Positions 1 to 7,976 of a stretch of DNA of 20,157 bases are shown piece by piece (position 1 is the first letter of the stretch; each line of letters begins with the position of its first letter). A program made the position numbers and the translations under genes. This DNA comes from an uncultured bacterium (lineage in GTDB: Bacteria > Cyanobacteriota > Vampirovibrionia > Gastranaerophilales > Gastranaerophilaceae), in contig USOK01000004.1 in the NCBI GenBank assembly GCA_900556295.1, positions 1 to 20,157 on the forward strand, in the 5' to 3' direction. The notes under the pieces are model-generated. The model had not been told where the DNA came from. It worked only from the letters and a program-made list of their open reading frames with translations, and ran no database searches.

Positions 1-1
1 T

Positions 2-1948
2 AAAAAGTACATATCTTTAATCGCCCTGTTGTTGGTTATAATGTGCCCGCTCCAGTGTAATGCCAAAGGAAGCTTTTGGGGAAGTTCTGCTGATCCGGAA
101 GTCCATGACCTTCAAACGCCTACTGCAACACAAACTACAATTGACGAAACCCCGATGACTTCTGCATCTGTCAGTACTACTGCAACAAATTCTGAAAAGA
201 AAAAAATTAAAAATATTGAATTTGTAGGAAATAATGTTATTGATAAATCTTTAATCCTTGAACAAATGAAACTTCAAGCCGGCGACAATTACAGTCGAGA
301 ACTTGTTCAAAGAGATTTGAAAGCTATCTATGAAATGGGCTATTTTACCGAGAATATGAGAGCAGTTCCGGTTAATAATTCTGATGGAACTATTACGTTG
401 AAAATAGTTTTGGTTGAGAATGCTCCTGTTACAGATTTTACTATCGAAGGAAATACTGTTATTTCTACCGACGAAATACTATCTTATCTTTTGCCTATGA
501 AAGGTAAACCGCAGAATATTTCTGACTTGAATTCCGCTATTGCAAAAATTCAGGATTGTTATAGCTCAAAAGGTTATATTTTAGCAAGAATCGACTCCGT
601 TTCAGATGATCCGGACGGAACTGTAAATATCAGTATCAAAGAAGGAACTATTAACCGTATTTTAATTTCCGGGAACGAAAAAACAAAAGATTATGTCATT
701 GAGCGTAACGTTTTGACTGAACCGGGGCAGGTTTATAATGAAAACTTGCTTAAAGAGGATTTAGTAAGGCTTTATGCGACTCAAGCGTTCAAAGATGTTA
801 CTAGAGAAATCGAACCGACTGACGATCCTGACAAATACGATATTACAATTAATATTGAAGAACAAAGGACAGCAAGTATTTCAGTCGGTGGTGGTATTGA
901 CTCTGTAACAGGTGTTTTCGGTTCTGTTGGTATTGCTGATAACAACTTTATGGGACGTAACGAAAGAATTTCCCTAAACGGCATTGCAGGTACCGGTGTA
1001 ATCTTAAATGATTCATCAATTAAACGCCGTATGAATTTGCAGGCTGAGTTGAGCTATTTTAAACCGTATTTTTATAATGCTGATACTTCTTTGATGAGTA
1101 AGATTTTCTATCGTGATTTTGGTTCATACCAAGTTCCACTTGCAATTGAAAGAAGAATTGGAGCAGAAGCAACTGTTGCACACCGCATGAAGTTCAATAA
1201 ACACGTTACAGGAACCTTCTCTTTAGGGCTTGAAAATATTGACGTTTCTGAAGGCGATGGCAAAAAGATTAGTGAATTGTATTCAAGGTATAATATTCCT
1301 ATTTCTCAACGTGCAAGGCAGTTAGATGGTGGTTTATTCTTATCTTTGAGTCCTGCACTTTTGTATGATACGAGAGATAGTGCTACTGTTACCAGAAAAG
1401 GAACAATGGCAAGTTTGAGATTTGATGAAGAGTTTGGCGTTCTGGATTTTGACAAAACTCATGGAAAGTTGACCGGTATGGTTAAACAATATATTCCTGT
1501 CGGAAAGAAATCATCTTTGTCATTTACAGCTAAAGGTGGTGGAAAAATTCACGGTGACAATATGCCTGAAGTTATGGCATATCGTTTAGGTGGACCTTAC
1601 ACTATTAGAGGTTTTAAAATGAGCGGTGTAGGTACTGGCGACGCATTTATTATGGGTAGTGCAGAATTTGCAACTCCTATTCCGTTCTTGGATAGAACAA
1701 GAATTAACTTCTTGAATAACTTGAGATTTACAGTTTGGGCTGATGCCGGTAAGATTTTCAATCCGTCAATTACGGATAAAATTTACGATAGACCGCTTTA
1801 TGCAGTATCTGCCGGTGTTGGTTTGAAACTCTATGTTCCGGGTATGGGACCGTTATCTATCGATTACGGTATTCCTCTTACAAATCCGGGTAGTAATGGT
1901 AACAACAATGGTTACTTTACTTTTGGTGTAGGCGATATAATGTACTAA
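2..1948 (+). CDS. bamA: Outer membrane protein assembly factor BamA (Omp85), 5' end outside window
   Basis: This is the central beta-barrel of the machinery that inserts outer-membrane proteins. The frame is open to the left edge: before the first possible start (TTG at 29) the codons read KKYISLIALLLVI, the hydrophobic core of a signal peptide ending near CNAKG, so the true start lies just outside the window. Numbering from TTG 29, a low-complexity linker (about 15-58) is followed by three POTRA domains (about 59-131, 132-206, 207-279), then a 16-strand-type barrel (280-639). The Omp85 loop-6 signature GGPYTIRGF (521-529) with the conserved RGF is intact. Three POTRAs rather than the five of proteobacterial BamA is the cyanobacterial arrangement. 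An OmpH/Skp chaperone gene follows 12 nt downstream, the usual envelope-biogenesis pairing. Identification is secure; only the 5' end is missing. Confidence 0.95.
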   Translation, partial: KKYISLIALLLVIMCPLQCNAKGSFWGSSADPEVHDLQTPTATQTTIDETPMTSASVSTTATNSEKKKIKNIEFVGNNVIDKSLILEQMKLQAGDNYSRELVQRDLKAIYEMGYFTENMRAVPVNNSDGTITLKIVLVENAPVTDFTIEGNTVISTDEILSYLLPMKGKPQNISDLNSAIAKIQDCYSSKGYILARIDSVSDDPDGTVNISIKEGTINRILISGNEKTKDYVIERNVLTEPGQVYNENLLKEDLVRLYATQAFKDVTREIEPTDDPDKYDITINIEEQRTASISVGGGIDSVTGVFGSVGIADNNFMGRNERISLNGIAGTGVILNDSSIKRRMNLQAELSYFKPYFYNADTSLMSKIFYRDFGSYQVPLAIERRIGAEATVAHRMKFNKHVTGTFSLGLENIDVSEGDGKKISELYSRYNIPISQRARQLDGGLFLSLSPALLYDTRDSATVTRKGTMASLRFDEEFGVLDFDKTHGKLTGMVKQYIPVGKKSSLSFTAKGGGKIHGDNMPEVMAYRLGGPYTIRGFKMSGVGTGDAFIMGSAEFATPIPFLDRTRINFLNNLRFTVWADAGKIFNPSITDKIYDRPLYAVSAGVGLKLYVPGMGPLSIDYGIPLTNPGSNGNNNGYFTFGVGDIMY

Positions 1949-1949
1949 T

Positions 1950-1954
1950 GGAGG
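1950..1954 (+). promoter_or_regulatory. Strong ribosome binding site of the Skp gene
   Basis: GGAGG lies 6 nt before ATG 1961 and just after the bamA stop codon. It fixes the start of the chaperone gene and implies co-transcription with bamA. Confidence 0.75.
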
Positions 1955-1960
1955 TATAAT

Positions 1961-2419
1961 ATGAAAAATTTAAAATTAGCAGCTTTGTTGATGGGTGCAG
2001 GTTTATTTTTAGCTCTTGGGAACCAAGCAAATGCAGCCGGAGTTGGATATATTGACTATCAAAAAGTTCAAGATGCTTTCCCTTTTGCGCAACAAGCTGT
2101 AAAAGAAATTGATGCAAAAGCTTTAGAGATGCAACAATATATGGTTGATAAGGAAAAACAATATAAAGCTCTTGATACTCCTTTGAAAAAACAAAACTTT
2201 GAAGATCAAACTGCTAGAGAATTCAAGCTTAAACAAGATTCTTATATGAGATTGAAATCTGATAAAGAAGAACAGGTATATAACAAAATTCAAGCTGCAA
2301 CAAAACAAGTTCTTGTTGAGCAAAAACTTGATGCAATTGTTGACTACAGAGTAATTTTTGTTGGTGGTGTCGATATTTCAGACTTAGTTATTCAAAAATT
2401 GAAAAGTGGACAGTTTTAA
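1961..2419 (+). CDS. skp: OmpH/Skp family periplasmic chaperone
   Basis: This periplasmic holdase keeps unfolded outer-membrane proteins soluble on their way to BamA. The 152-aa product starts with a classical signal peptide (MKNLKLAALLMGAGLFLALG, then NQANA; cleavage likely after ANA at 23-25). The mature protein begins with a short strand (VGYIDYQKVQDAFP, 28-41), continues as a long charged, mostly helical segment (about 45-125, the tentacle coiled coil), and ends with a strand-rich IFVGGVDISDLVIQKL close to the family's C-terminal DITD-type motif. The length is close to E. coli Skp (161 aa). It sits directly behind bamA with a strong ribosome binding site, as in many Gram-negative genomes. 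Confidence 0.9.
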   Translation: MKNLKLAALLMGAGLFLALGNQANAAGVGYIDYQKVQDAFPFAQQAVKEIDAKALEMQQYMVDKEKQYKALDTPLKKQNFEDQTAREFKLKQDSYMRLKSDKEEQVYNKIQAATKQVLVEQKLDAIVDYRVIFVGGVDISDLVIQKLKSGQF

Positions 2420-2433
2420 TTAAAGACTAATTA

Positions 2434-2438
2434 AGGAG
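2434..2438 (+). promoter_or_regulatory. Ribosome binding site pointing to ATG 2444, not to GTG 2493
   Basis: AGGAG lies 5 nt before ATG 2444. GTG 2493, the first start in the long phosphorylase frame, has no purine-rich sequence before it. The site therefore argues that the original start of the phosphorylase was 2444, which is now in a different frame. Confidence 0.7.
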
Positions 2439-2443
2439 AAATC

Positions 2444-2530
2444 ATGAAATATTCTGAACACGGAGAACAGTACCATATCGGCTTTTATTTTTGTGGTTGG
2501 GGGGGGTATTTTATTAACATCAGTTGGTGA
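2444..2530 (+). other. Displaced N-terminus of the nucleoside phosphorylase (out of frame)
   Basis: From ATG 2444 the frame reads MKYSEHGEQYHIG, which closely resembles the N-terminus of bacterial uridine phosphorylases, then runs through FYFCGWGG and hits TGA at 2528-2530. The rest of the enzyme is in the frame one base on. The frames would join if the eight-G run (2499-2506) were one base shorter. Even then about a dozen residues (FYFCGWGGILLTSV) would sit between YHIG and GDVGEYVIMPGDP, where the family normally has only a few. The His of this YHI/FHL segment is known to reach into the neighbouring subunit's active site in the E. coli enzyme, so losing it should matter. It could be a sequencing error, a phase-variable tract or a damaged gene. 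Confidence 0.6.
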
Positions 2531-3257
2531 TGTGGGCGAATATGTAATTATGCCGGGTGATCCCAAACGTTGTGCCAAAATTGCCGAATACTTTGAAGAT
2601 GCAAAACTCGTTGCAGATAGACGAGAATACACAACATACACAGGCTTTTTAAACGGAGTAAAAGTCAGTGTAACTTCAACCGGAATTGGTGGGCCTTCAG
2701 CATCTATTGCGTTAGAAGAACTTGTAAATATTGGCGCTAAAACTTTCATTAGAGTCGGTACTTGTGGAGGAATTCAGACTGATGTTAAAGGTGGAGACAT
2801 CGTTATTGCAACTGGAGCAATTCGTATGGAGGGTACTACTAGAGAGTATGCCCCGATTGAGTTCCCGGCAGTTGCAAATTTAGATGTAGTAAATTCTCTT
2901 GTTCAGGCAGCAAAAAATCTCGGGCATGAGTATCACACTGGTGTTGTACAGTGCAAAGATTCTTTTTACGGGCAACACAGCCCTGAGAAAATGCCTGTAA
3001 ATTATGAGCTTTTGAACAAGTGGGAAGCTTGGAAAAGGATGGGCTGTTTGGCTTCAGAAATGGAATCTGCAGCGCTGTTTATCGTAGGTAGCTTTTTGAG
3101 AGTCAAGGTCGGTTCTGTATTTTTGGTTGTTGCAAACCAAGAAAGAGAAAAACTTGGGTTGGAAAATCCTGTTGTCCATGATACTGATATGGCAATTAAA
3201 ACAGCTGTTGAAGCCTTAAAAATTCTTATTGAAAACGACAAAAATAAGGAGCAATAA
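2493..3257 (+). CDS. udp: Uridine phosphorylase-type nucleoside phosphorylase (PNP/UDP family), 5' end frameshifted
   Basis: It cleaves nucleosides with phosphate to give ribose 1-phosphate and free base (nucleoside salvage). Numbering from GTG 2493, the phosphate-binding loop PGDPKR (21-26), STGIGGPS (62-69), RVGTCGG (87-93), the base-pocket region EFPAV and the ribose-binding EMES (189-192) are all present, and the C-terminus ends normally. The overall sequence is of the Firmicutes-type uridine phosphorylase kind. GTG 2493 is only the first start in this frame and has no ribosome binding site; the natural start is probably ATG 2444 in the other frame. The stop codon overlaps the next gene's start (TAATG at 3255-3259), so the two are translationally coupled. 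Substrate preference for uridine over purines is inferred. Confidence 0.88.
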   Translation: MVGGGILLTSVGDVGEYVIMPGDPKRCAKIAEYFEDAKLVADRREYTTYTGFLNGVKVSVTSTGIGGPSASIALEELVNIGAKTFIRVGTCGGIQTDVKGGDIVIATGAIRMEGTTREYAPIEFPAVANLDVVNSLVQAAKNLGHEYHTGVVQCKDSFYGQHSPEKMPVNYELLNKWEAWKRMGCLASEMESAALFIVGSFLRVKVGSVFLVVANQEREKLGLENPVVHDTDMAIKTAVEALKILIENDKNKEQ

Positions 3258-4735
3258 TGTTTAATAAAAAAATGCAGTATGTAATAAAAACATGTGCAAG
3301 CGACAATACCCAAGAACTTCAAAACCTGCTTAACGAAATGTCTATGAACAACTGGGAACTATACAGTATGCAAGAAGTTGAGGGCGAAGATGGCCAAATT
3401 CTTTGCAACTGCATTTTTATGCGAGAATCAGAAGCTTCTTCTAATGAGATTAATGCTGATACAATAAATATTTCTACTTTCAAAAGTCAGATGGAAAAGA
3501 TGCTTTCTCCAGAGCAGTCTCCTTATGAAATTTGTCTAGACATTCAAAGTAAAATTCGAGAGCAAAAATTAAAAATTGCTAAAGTAAAAAAAGAACTTGA
3601 CGGAGAAGCTCCTGCTTCTGTCAGCAGAAAAAAACTTAATGATAAGATTTCTGCAGGATTGAAAGAGCTTGAAGATTTGAAATTACAACTTGCAAAAGCA
3701 ACATCCCCGGATGCTATGTATCCAAAATTGAAAGAAGAAAAGTTATCTATTCATTTGAGTGAAGAAATTTTGGGTTATATTGATCCTGACAGCGAAATTG
3801 AAGAGGAAGAACTTGTCGCAGAGACTGTTCGAACTCGTTTGAAGTTGACAGAAGAGTTGGGCTATGTAATTCCGAAAATAGTTTTTCAAGATGATGAAAA
3901 TCTAAATCCTTACGAGTTTGCAATAAGAATTCGAGGAATTGATGTTTTTAAATCGATGGTTTATCCAAATTATTTGATGTTTTATGCGAATGATTTGCAC
4001 TTGGATAAAAAGTTGAAAGATTCTATTTCTGCTGTGGATAAGATTACCGGTAAAAAAGTTATTTGGATTGAAAAAGACAAGACAAAAGATTTTTGGCAAA
4101 ATGGGATTTCTGGTTCTGAATATATTGCACGTGCGTTAGAATTCTGCGCTGTTAAATATGTCGAAGATTTACTTGATTATGCAGAATTAGACAAATATAT
4201 TGATATCGTTAGTAGAACAAATGAATTTTTGGTGACTAATATAATTCCTGATTTTATTTCGCTTTCGGATTTGAGATTTATTCTTACAAGTTTGATAAGA
4301 GAAGAAATTTCAATTAAAGACATTACAAATATTTTTGAAAAAATTAACGATTTTGCAGAAGATAGTACAAAAGCTGATTTGATTAAGAAAATCAGATTGA
4401 CGCTCTCTCGTCAAATTTGCAAAAAATATGAAGATGAAAACGGTGTGATTACTGCATTTGAAATTTCAGAAAAAACACTTGATAAGTTGACTCCTAATTT
4501 TGATGAAGGAGATGACGCAATTATTAGAATAGATGCAGGTTTTGCGGAAAAATTAGCTGACAAAATTGTAAAACAGGCTCATCAATTGGAAATTGAAACT
4601 CCAAAATTATTTGTGCCATTGGAATTAAGGCACTTACTATTTACTCTTTTGAGCAATTATATGAATAATATAATTGTTTTGGCTAGAGAGGAAGTTGGTT
4701 GTAACGCACAAATTGAAATTTCAGCAGAAATTTAA
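3257..4735 (+). CDS. Soluble protein with FlhA/SctV cytoplasmic domain, coiled coil and DUF4177-like N-terminus
   Basis: The 492-aa product has no signal peptide or membrane segment. Residues 5-57 (MQYVIKTC ... NNWELYSMQEVEG ... CIFMRE) resemble the small DUF4177 fold. Residues about 92-150 are a charged, coiled-coil-like stretch. Residues 163-492 match the C-terminal cytoplasmic domain of FlhA (flagella) and SctV (type III secretion): LTEELGYVIPKIVFQDD then EFAIRIRGIDV (about 197-230), VIWIEKD (268-274), the helical block FISLSDLRFILTSLIREEI followed by SIKDITNIFEKI (333-363), IRLTLSRQICKKY (379-391) and the final PKLFVPLELRHLLF ... NNIIVLAREEV (449-480). In FlhA/SctV this domain forms the nonameric ring that receives chaperone-substrate complexes; the membrane half is missing here. 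A good AAGGAG (3246-3251) lies 5 nt before the start. The family match is by eye but runs across the whole domain; function is unknown. Confidence 0.75.
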   Translation: MFNKKMQYVIKTCASDNTQELQNLLNEMSMNNWELYSMQEVEGEDGQILCNCIFMRESEASSNEINADTINISTFKSQMEKMLSPEQSPYEICLDIQSKIREQKLKIAKVKKELDGEAPASVSRKKLNDKISAGLKELEDLKLQLAKATSPDAMYPKLKEEKLSIHLSEEILGYIDPDSEIEEEELVAETVRTRLKLTEELGYVIPKIVFQDDENLNPYEFAIRIRGIDVFKSMVYPNYLMFYANDLHLDKKLKDSISAVDKITGKKVIWIEKDKTKDFWQNGISGSEYIARALEFCAVKYVEDLLDYAELDKYIDIVSRTNEFLVTNIIPDFISLSDLRFILTSLIREEISIKDITNIFEKINDFAEDSTKADLIKKIRLTLSRQICKKYEDENGVITAFEISEKTLDKLTPNFDEGDDAIIRIDAGFAEKLADKIVKQAHQLEIETPKLFVPLELRHLLFTLLSNYMNNIIVLAREEVGCNAQIEISAEI

Positions 4736-4783
4736 TTCATGATTTAGCAAAAAAATTTTTTTACGAGTTTTGGAAGTATTATC

Positions 4784-6799
4784 ATGCATGTATTAGGGAT
4801 AAATAATCAAATTTCATTTACTAGAAAGCCTCGTCCAAACGAAGAAGCAGGCTTGATGTCTACTTGCAATAAAGCATATGATGCAATAGGCGTAAAAGAA
4901 CGTATTGCGATTACACATGGTTCTTGTTTCCCAGCGATTGGGAGAAATTCTTATGTTGGTAGTCCGTATGGGAAAGCATCAAGAGAGTACATAAAGTTTC
5001 TGTCGCTATATGGTTTTAATGGAAATCAGCTAGGTCCTGGTGGTGAATTAGAGTTTAAAAATGGAGAGATAAAACCATCTCCTTATAACTCTTCTGCGTT
5101 TGCGAAAAATAGATTGTTTATTGATTTAGAAGAATTGACTACGGAAAAGTACGGAAAAATATTATCTAAAAAAACTTATGAGGATGTTACCGAGCTTCCG
5201 AAAGTTGATGAAAAAGATTTTGATATAAGTGACTTTGAACAGGCGTCAAAGTCTTACGATAAAGCGCTTTCTGAAAGTTTTAAAAATTTTAAAGCAAATG
5301 TTGCTAAAGGTAAGCCGGAAGCCCTGGCTTTGAATAAAGAATATAACAACTTTTTGTCGAGAAATAATAGGCGATTGACTGATGAAGGCGTGTTTAAAGT
5401 GCTTGCAAAGCATTATAACACTGATAAAATCGATGAATGGCATAATGATTTGGATGAAAACCTTATTACTGGGCTGAAAGACGGTGATATTGATGCTATT
5501 GATAGATATAATACTATTAAAAAACTAAACAAAAACGAAATAGAACAACATAAGTTTGAACAATTTGTTGCTACAAAACAGATAAAAGAAAATAAAGCGT
5601 GGCGTGATAAGAGAGGTTTTAAGTATTTTAATGATCTGTTGGTTGGCTGTTCTCAAATGGATAGATGGCGTTATAAAGATGCATTTTTAGACGATTGGGA
5701 AATGGGCGCAAGGGAGTATAACGGAAAATCTCAAAGGTGGCATATTCCGGTTATTGATCCTAAAAAGATATTTAAAAATGATCAGTATGAACTGAGTTCT
5801 GGTGGAAAATTTTTGAAAGAAAAAATTAATTTTGCATTGGAATTTAATGAAAATATTAGAATAGACCATGCTATGGGTTTGATTGAACCCTATTTGCTTT
5901 CAAAACATGCTTCAAAAGACGAGTTTTCTAGTAATAATAACAAAGATTTGAATATTGAAAAATATTTGTCGCAATTAACTGATGCAAATGGCGAAGAGTA
6001 TGACAAATATTGGGATTATCCAAAACTTCTTACAAAATTAATTCTTCCGATACTGAAGGAACACGGTATTAGCCCAGATATGCCTGTATGGGAAGATTTG
6101 TGTACTTATCCTGAACGTTTTGTCGAAATTTACGATAGACAACTTCATCTGCCAAAAATCATAAATCTTGACTGGACAAGAGCGCAAGAGGCGGTACAAA
6201 CAGATCGAAAAGGGGATTGGTACTTAATTGGTTCGCATGATAATATTCCGGCGATGAATTATCCTGATAGAGAAGGAATGGCGAATGATGGTACAATTTT
6301 TAAGTATACTAAGGGTACACCGGCATGGAATATTGATTACTTGGCGGGGTATTTGAATATTGATGATGGCAGAGATAATATCGGAAAAATCCGTAATGAA
6401 CTCAAAAATACATTGAATACTAATGACAGGGCATTGGTTAGGGCAAAATTTGCAGAACTTATGACTACTCCAAAATTCCAAATATCTTTTGCAGATATTC
6501 TCGGAATTACGGATGCAACGTACAATATGGGCGGAACTAATAGAAAAGAAAATTGGAAAGAAAGAATTTCTGCAGACTTTTTGGATAAGTATTACGAAAA
6601 TCTTGCGAGTGAAAATCCGACTGCGTTAAATATTCCTGAATTGCTAAAACAAGCATTGCAGGCAAAAATAGACATGCGTGTAATGCAAAGTGATGACCGA
6701 GATAGAACTCGTGCGGAATTAAATAAAAAATATACTCCGTTGCTAAATGATTTGCAGAAATACGCAGATATTTTAAAAGAACCTGAAATCGATGTATAA
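4784..6799 (+). CDS. malQ: 4-alpha-glucanotransferase (amylomaltase, GH77)
   Basis: It transfers alpha-1,4-glucan segments between maltodextrins in cytoplasmic glycogen/maltodextrin metabolism. The product is 671 aa. After an unusual 40-residue N-terminal extension (MHVLGINNQISFTRKPRP...), the GH77 barrel starts at ITHGSCFP (43-50), corresponding to LLHPTSLP of typical MalQ. SPYNSSAFAKNRLFIDLEEL (99-118) is the family's SPYxSxSxFAxNPLYIDLExL-type segment. Catalytic residues are all visible: nucleophile D361 in RIDH, acid/base E437 in WEDL, and transition-state stabiliser D486 in GSHD. The late motif YNMGGTNRKENW (580-591) matches the family's NxPGTxxxNW. The start has only a weak GGAAG (4772-4776). 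The N-terminal extension shares an NQISF motif with unrelated neighbours. Confidence 0.9.
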   Translation: MHVLGINNQISFTRKPRPNEEAGLMSTCNKAYDAIGVKERIAITHGSCFPAIGRNSYVGSPYGKASREYIKFLSLYGFNGNQLGPGGELEFKNGEIKPSPYNSSAFAKNRLFIDLEELTTEKYGKILSKKTYEDVTELPKVDEKDFDISDFEQASKSYDKALSESFKNFKANVAKGKPEALALNKEYNNFLSRNNRRLTDEGVFKVLAKHYNTDKIDEWHNDLDENLITGLKDGDIDAIDRYNTIKKLNKNEIEQHKFEQFVATKQIKENKAWRDKRGFKYFNDLLVGCSQMDRWRYKDAFLDDWEMGAREYNGKSQRWHIPVIDPKKIFKNDQYELSSGGKFLKEKINFALEFNENIRIDHAMGLIEPYLLSKHASKDEFSSNNNKDLNIEKYLSQLTDANGEEYDKYWDYPKLLTKLILPILKEHGISPDMPVWEDLCTYPERFVEIYDRQLHLPKIINLDWTRAQEAVQTDRKGDWYLIGSHDNIPAMNYPDREGMANDGTIFKYTKGTPAWNIDYLAGYLNIDDGRDNIGKIRNELKNTLNTNDRALVRAKFAELMTTPKFQISFADILGITDATYNMGGTNRKENWKERISADFLDKYYENLASENPTALNIPELLKQALQAKIDMRVMQSDDRDRTRAELNKKYTPLLNDLQKYADILKEPEIDV

Positions 6800-6808
6800 A
6801 GTCATTTT

Positions 6809-7020
6809 TTAGTCGTATTCTATTAGTAGCAGCGAGTTAATGTCAATATTTAGAGCATTCGCAAGTTCCAAAATTTTGCCGAGTGACATGTTTATTTTCC
6901 CGGTTTCTATTCTTGCGATGTAAGTTAAGTGTATATTTAGTAAATCGGCGAACTCTTCTTGTGTTAAGCCTTTTTTAAGTCTGGCTACTTTTACGTTAAG
7001 CCCAAATTTTTCCTATTCAT
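6809..7020 (-). pseudogene. XRE-type helix-turn-helix protein, frameshifted near its 5' end
   Basis: Read on the - strand from just after TAG 7015-7013, one frame encodes FGLNVKVARLKKGLTQEEFA, then DLLNIHLTYIARIETGKI, then NMSLGKILELANALNIDINS and ends at 6809: a complete Cro/XRE HTH of about 66 aa. That frame has no start codon. The only suitable start, ATG 7020-7018, reads MNRKNLGLT and stops. One extra A in the run of five A's (7007-7011) would give MNRKKFGLNVKVARLKKG, a typical N-terminus for this family, so one base appears lost. The ATG overlaps the end of the upstream membrane-protein gene by 8 nt, suggesting a coupled pair. A -1 slippage at A AAT TTG (7009-7003) would also restore the frame. 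It may be a sequencing error, recoding or a real pseudogene. Confidence 0.65.
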
Positions 7021-7786
7021 CTCTATGTATACCGGTTTCAATCCCCGGAACACATAGGAATGCCGGAACTACTCTTTGGATAAATGAAGCAAATGGAGAT
7101 TTTTCAGCCATCAAGGATACTGCCATACCTATATCATCTACGTGTGGAGCGAAGTCTGTAGGTTCAATATCTCTTTTAACTTTTTTGTGGTAAACTTTCT
7201 CGTTTATAAAGTTGGAAACCTTATTCCCTGCAAATATTCCTGTCGCTAAAGAGGCGATTGTAACTATTGACATTGGAATTGCTCTTAGTGCGCCATTGAA
7301 TATTTTTGATGACTTTCCTGTTTCTTTTATTTGAGGAATAAGTTTCATTATGCTTTTTGCATTCTTCTTATAAAGCTCAGAAGCAGACCAAACACAGCCG
7401 ATTGGAACTAAAACATTTCCTAATAATTGGTTTACGGCTTCTTTGTATTTAGCTTTGCGATGTTTTTTGTCATCAAAAATTATTCCGCCTGCTAAACCGC
7501 CAGCAACAGATGCTGACGCAAGTTCAATGATTTGAGGTCCTTCCAAATCAATTAATTTTCTTTCAGGATGTTGTTTTGAATATAATCCAAAAATTGCCCA
7601 ATCTTTAATTGGAGTTTTGGCAATTTTTGATGGGTTTAGTGAAAAACCTTGTCGTTTTGAAATATGCGCAAGAGCTGTCGCAACGCCTAATGCTGAAGTT
7701 GCAATAACACCTGTTTTTACTTTTTTATCCCTGTTTTTATTGAAATTTACCTGATTTATATTACTATTTACTGGAGCTATTGGCAT
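7013..7786 (-). CDS. Lineage-type membrane protein of unknown function
   Basis: I do not recognise a named family. From ATG 7786 the product is 257 aa; this start is preferred over GTG 7795 because the - strand sequence AAGGTGG (7798-7792) sits 5 nt before it. The N-terminus MPIAPVNSNINQVNFNKN carries the NQ-x-(S/N)F motif seen in neighbours. Hydrophobic, small-residue-rich stretches are visible at GVIATSALGVATALA, ELASASVAGGLAGGIIF, NVLVPIGCVW and SIVTIASLATGIFAGNKV, so it is probably a multi-pass or peripheral membrane protein. It overlaps the start of the frameshifted HTH gene downstream by 8 nt and diverges from the 530-aa gene at 7977. Function unknown. Confidence 0.75.
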   Translation of the reverse strand: MPIAPVNSNINQVNFNKNRDKKVKTGVIATSALGVATALAHISKRQGFSLNPSKIAKTPIKDWAIFGLYSKQHPERKLIDLEGPQIIELASASVAGGLAGGIIFDDKKHRKAKYKEAVNQLLGNVLVPIGCVWSASELYKKNAKSIMKLIPQIKETGKSSKIFNGALRAIPMSIVTIASLATGIFAGNKVSNFINEKVYHKKVKRDIEPTDFAPHVDDIGMAVSLMAEKSPFASFIQRVVPAFLCVPGIETGIHRDE

Positions 7787-7976
7787 ATTGTCCACCTTTT
7801 ATTCACATTTTAACAAAAACACTGAATATAAAACATTGTTATTTTTTAGAACAATCTTAACAAATCTTAAACACATTGTATGAGGGGATTTCTGTGTAAC
7901 AAAATGTTAACGACATAAGATTTTAACGCAAAAATGAATATTCAGGGATATTAGATATTCAGGAAAAATTATTTTT
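7787..7976. promoter_or_regulatory. Divergent intergenic region with direct repeats
   Basis: These 190 nt separate two divergently transcribed genes and must hold promoters for both. Two visible repeat pairs are ATATTCAGG at 7938-7946 and 7955-7963 (17 nt start to start), close to the start of the + strand gene, and CAATCTTAA/CAAATCTTAA at 7852-7870. I could not assign a convincing -35/-10 pair to either strand. Confidence 0.4.

Noticed and set aside
4748..4761. A7T7 stretch between the FlhA-like gene and malQ as a terminator
   Set aside because: It has no G/C stem or loop; it is only a homopolymer palindrome.
6809..7786. Read-through of TAG 7015-7013 giving one membrane-HTH fusion protein, since both parts are in the same frame
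   Set aside because: The HTH has a family-like separate start (MNRK) at 7020 that needs only one base to join its frame; no sign of stop-codon recoding elsewhere in the window, where many genes end with TAG normally.
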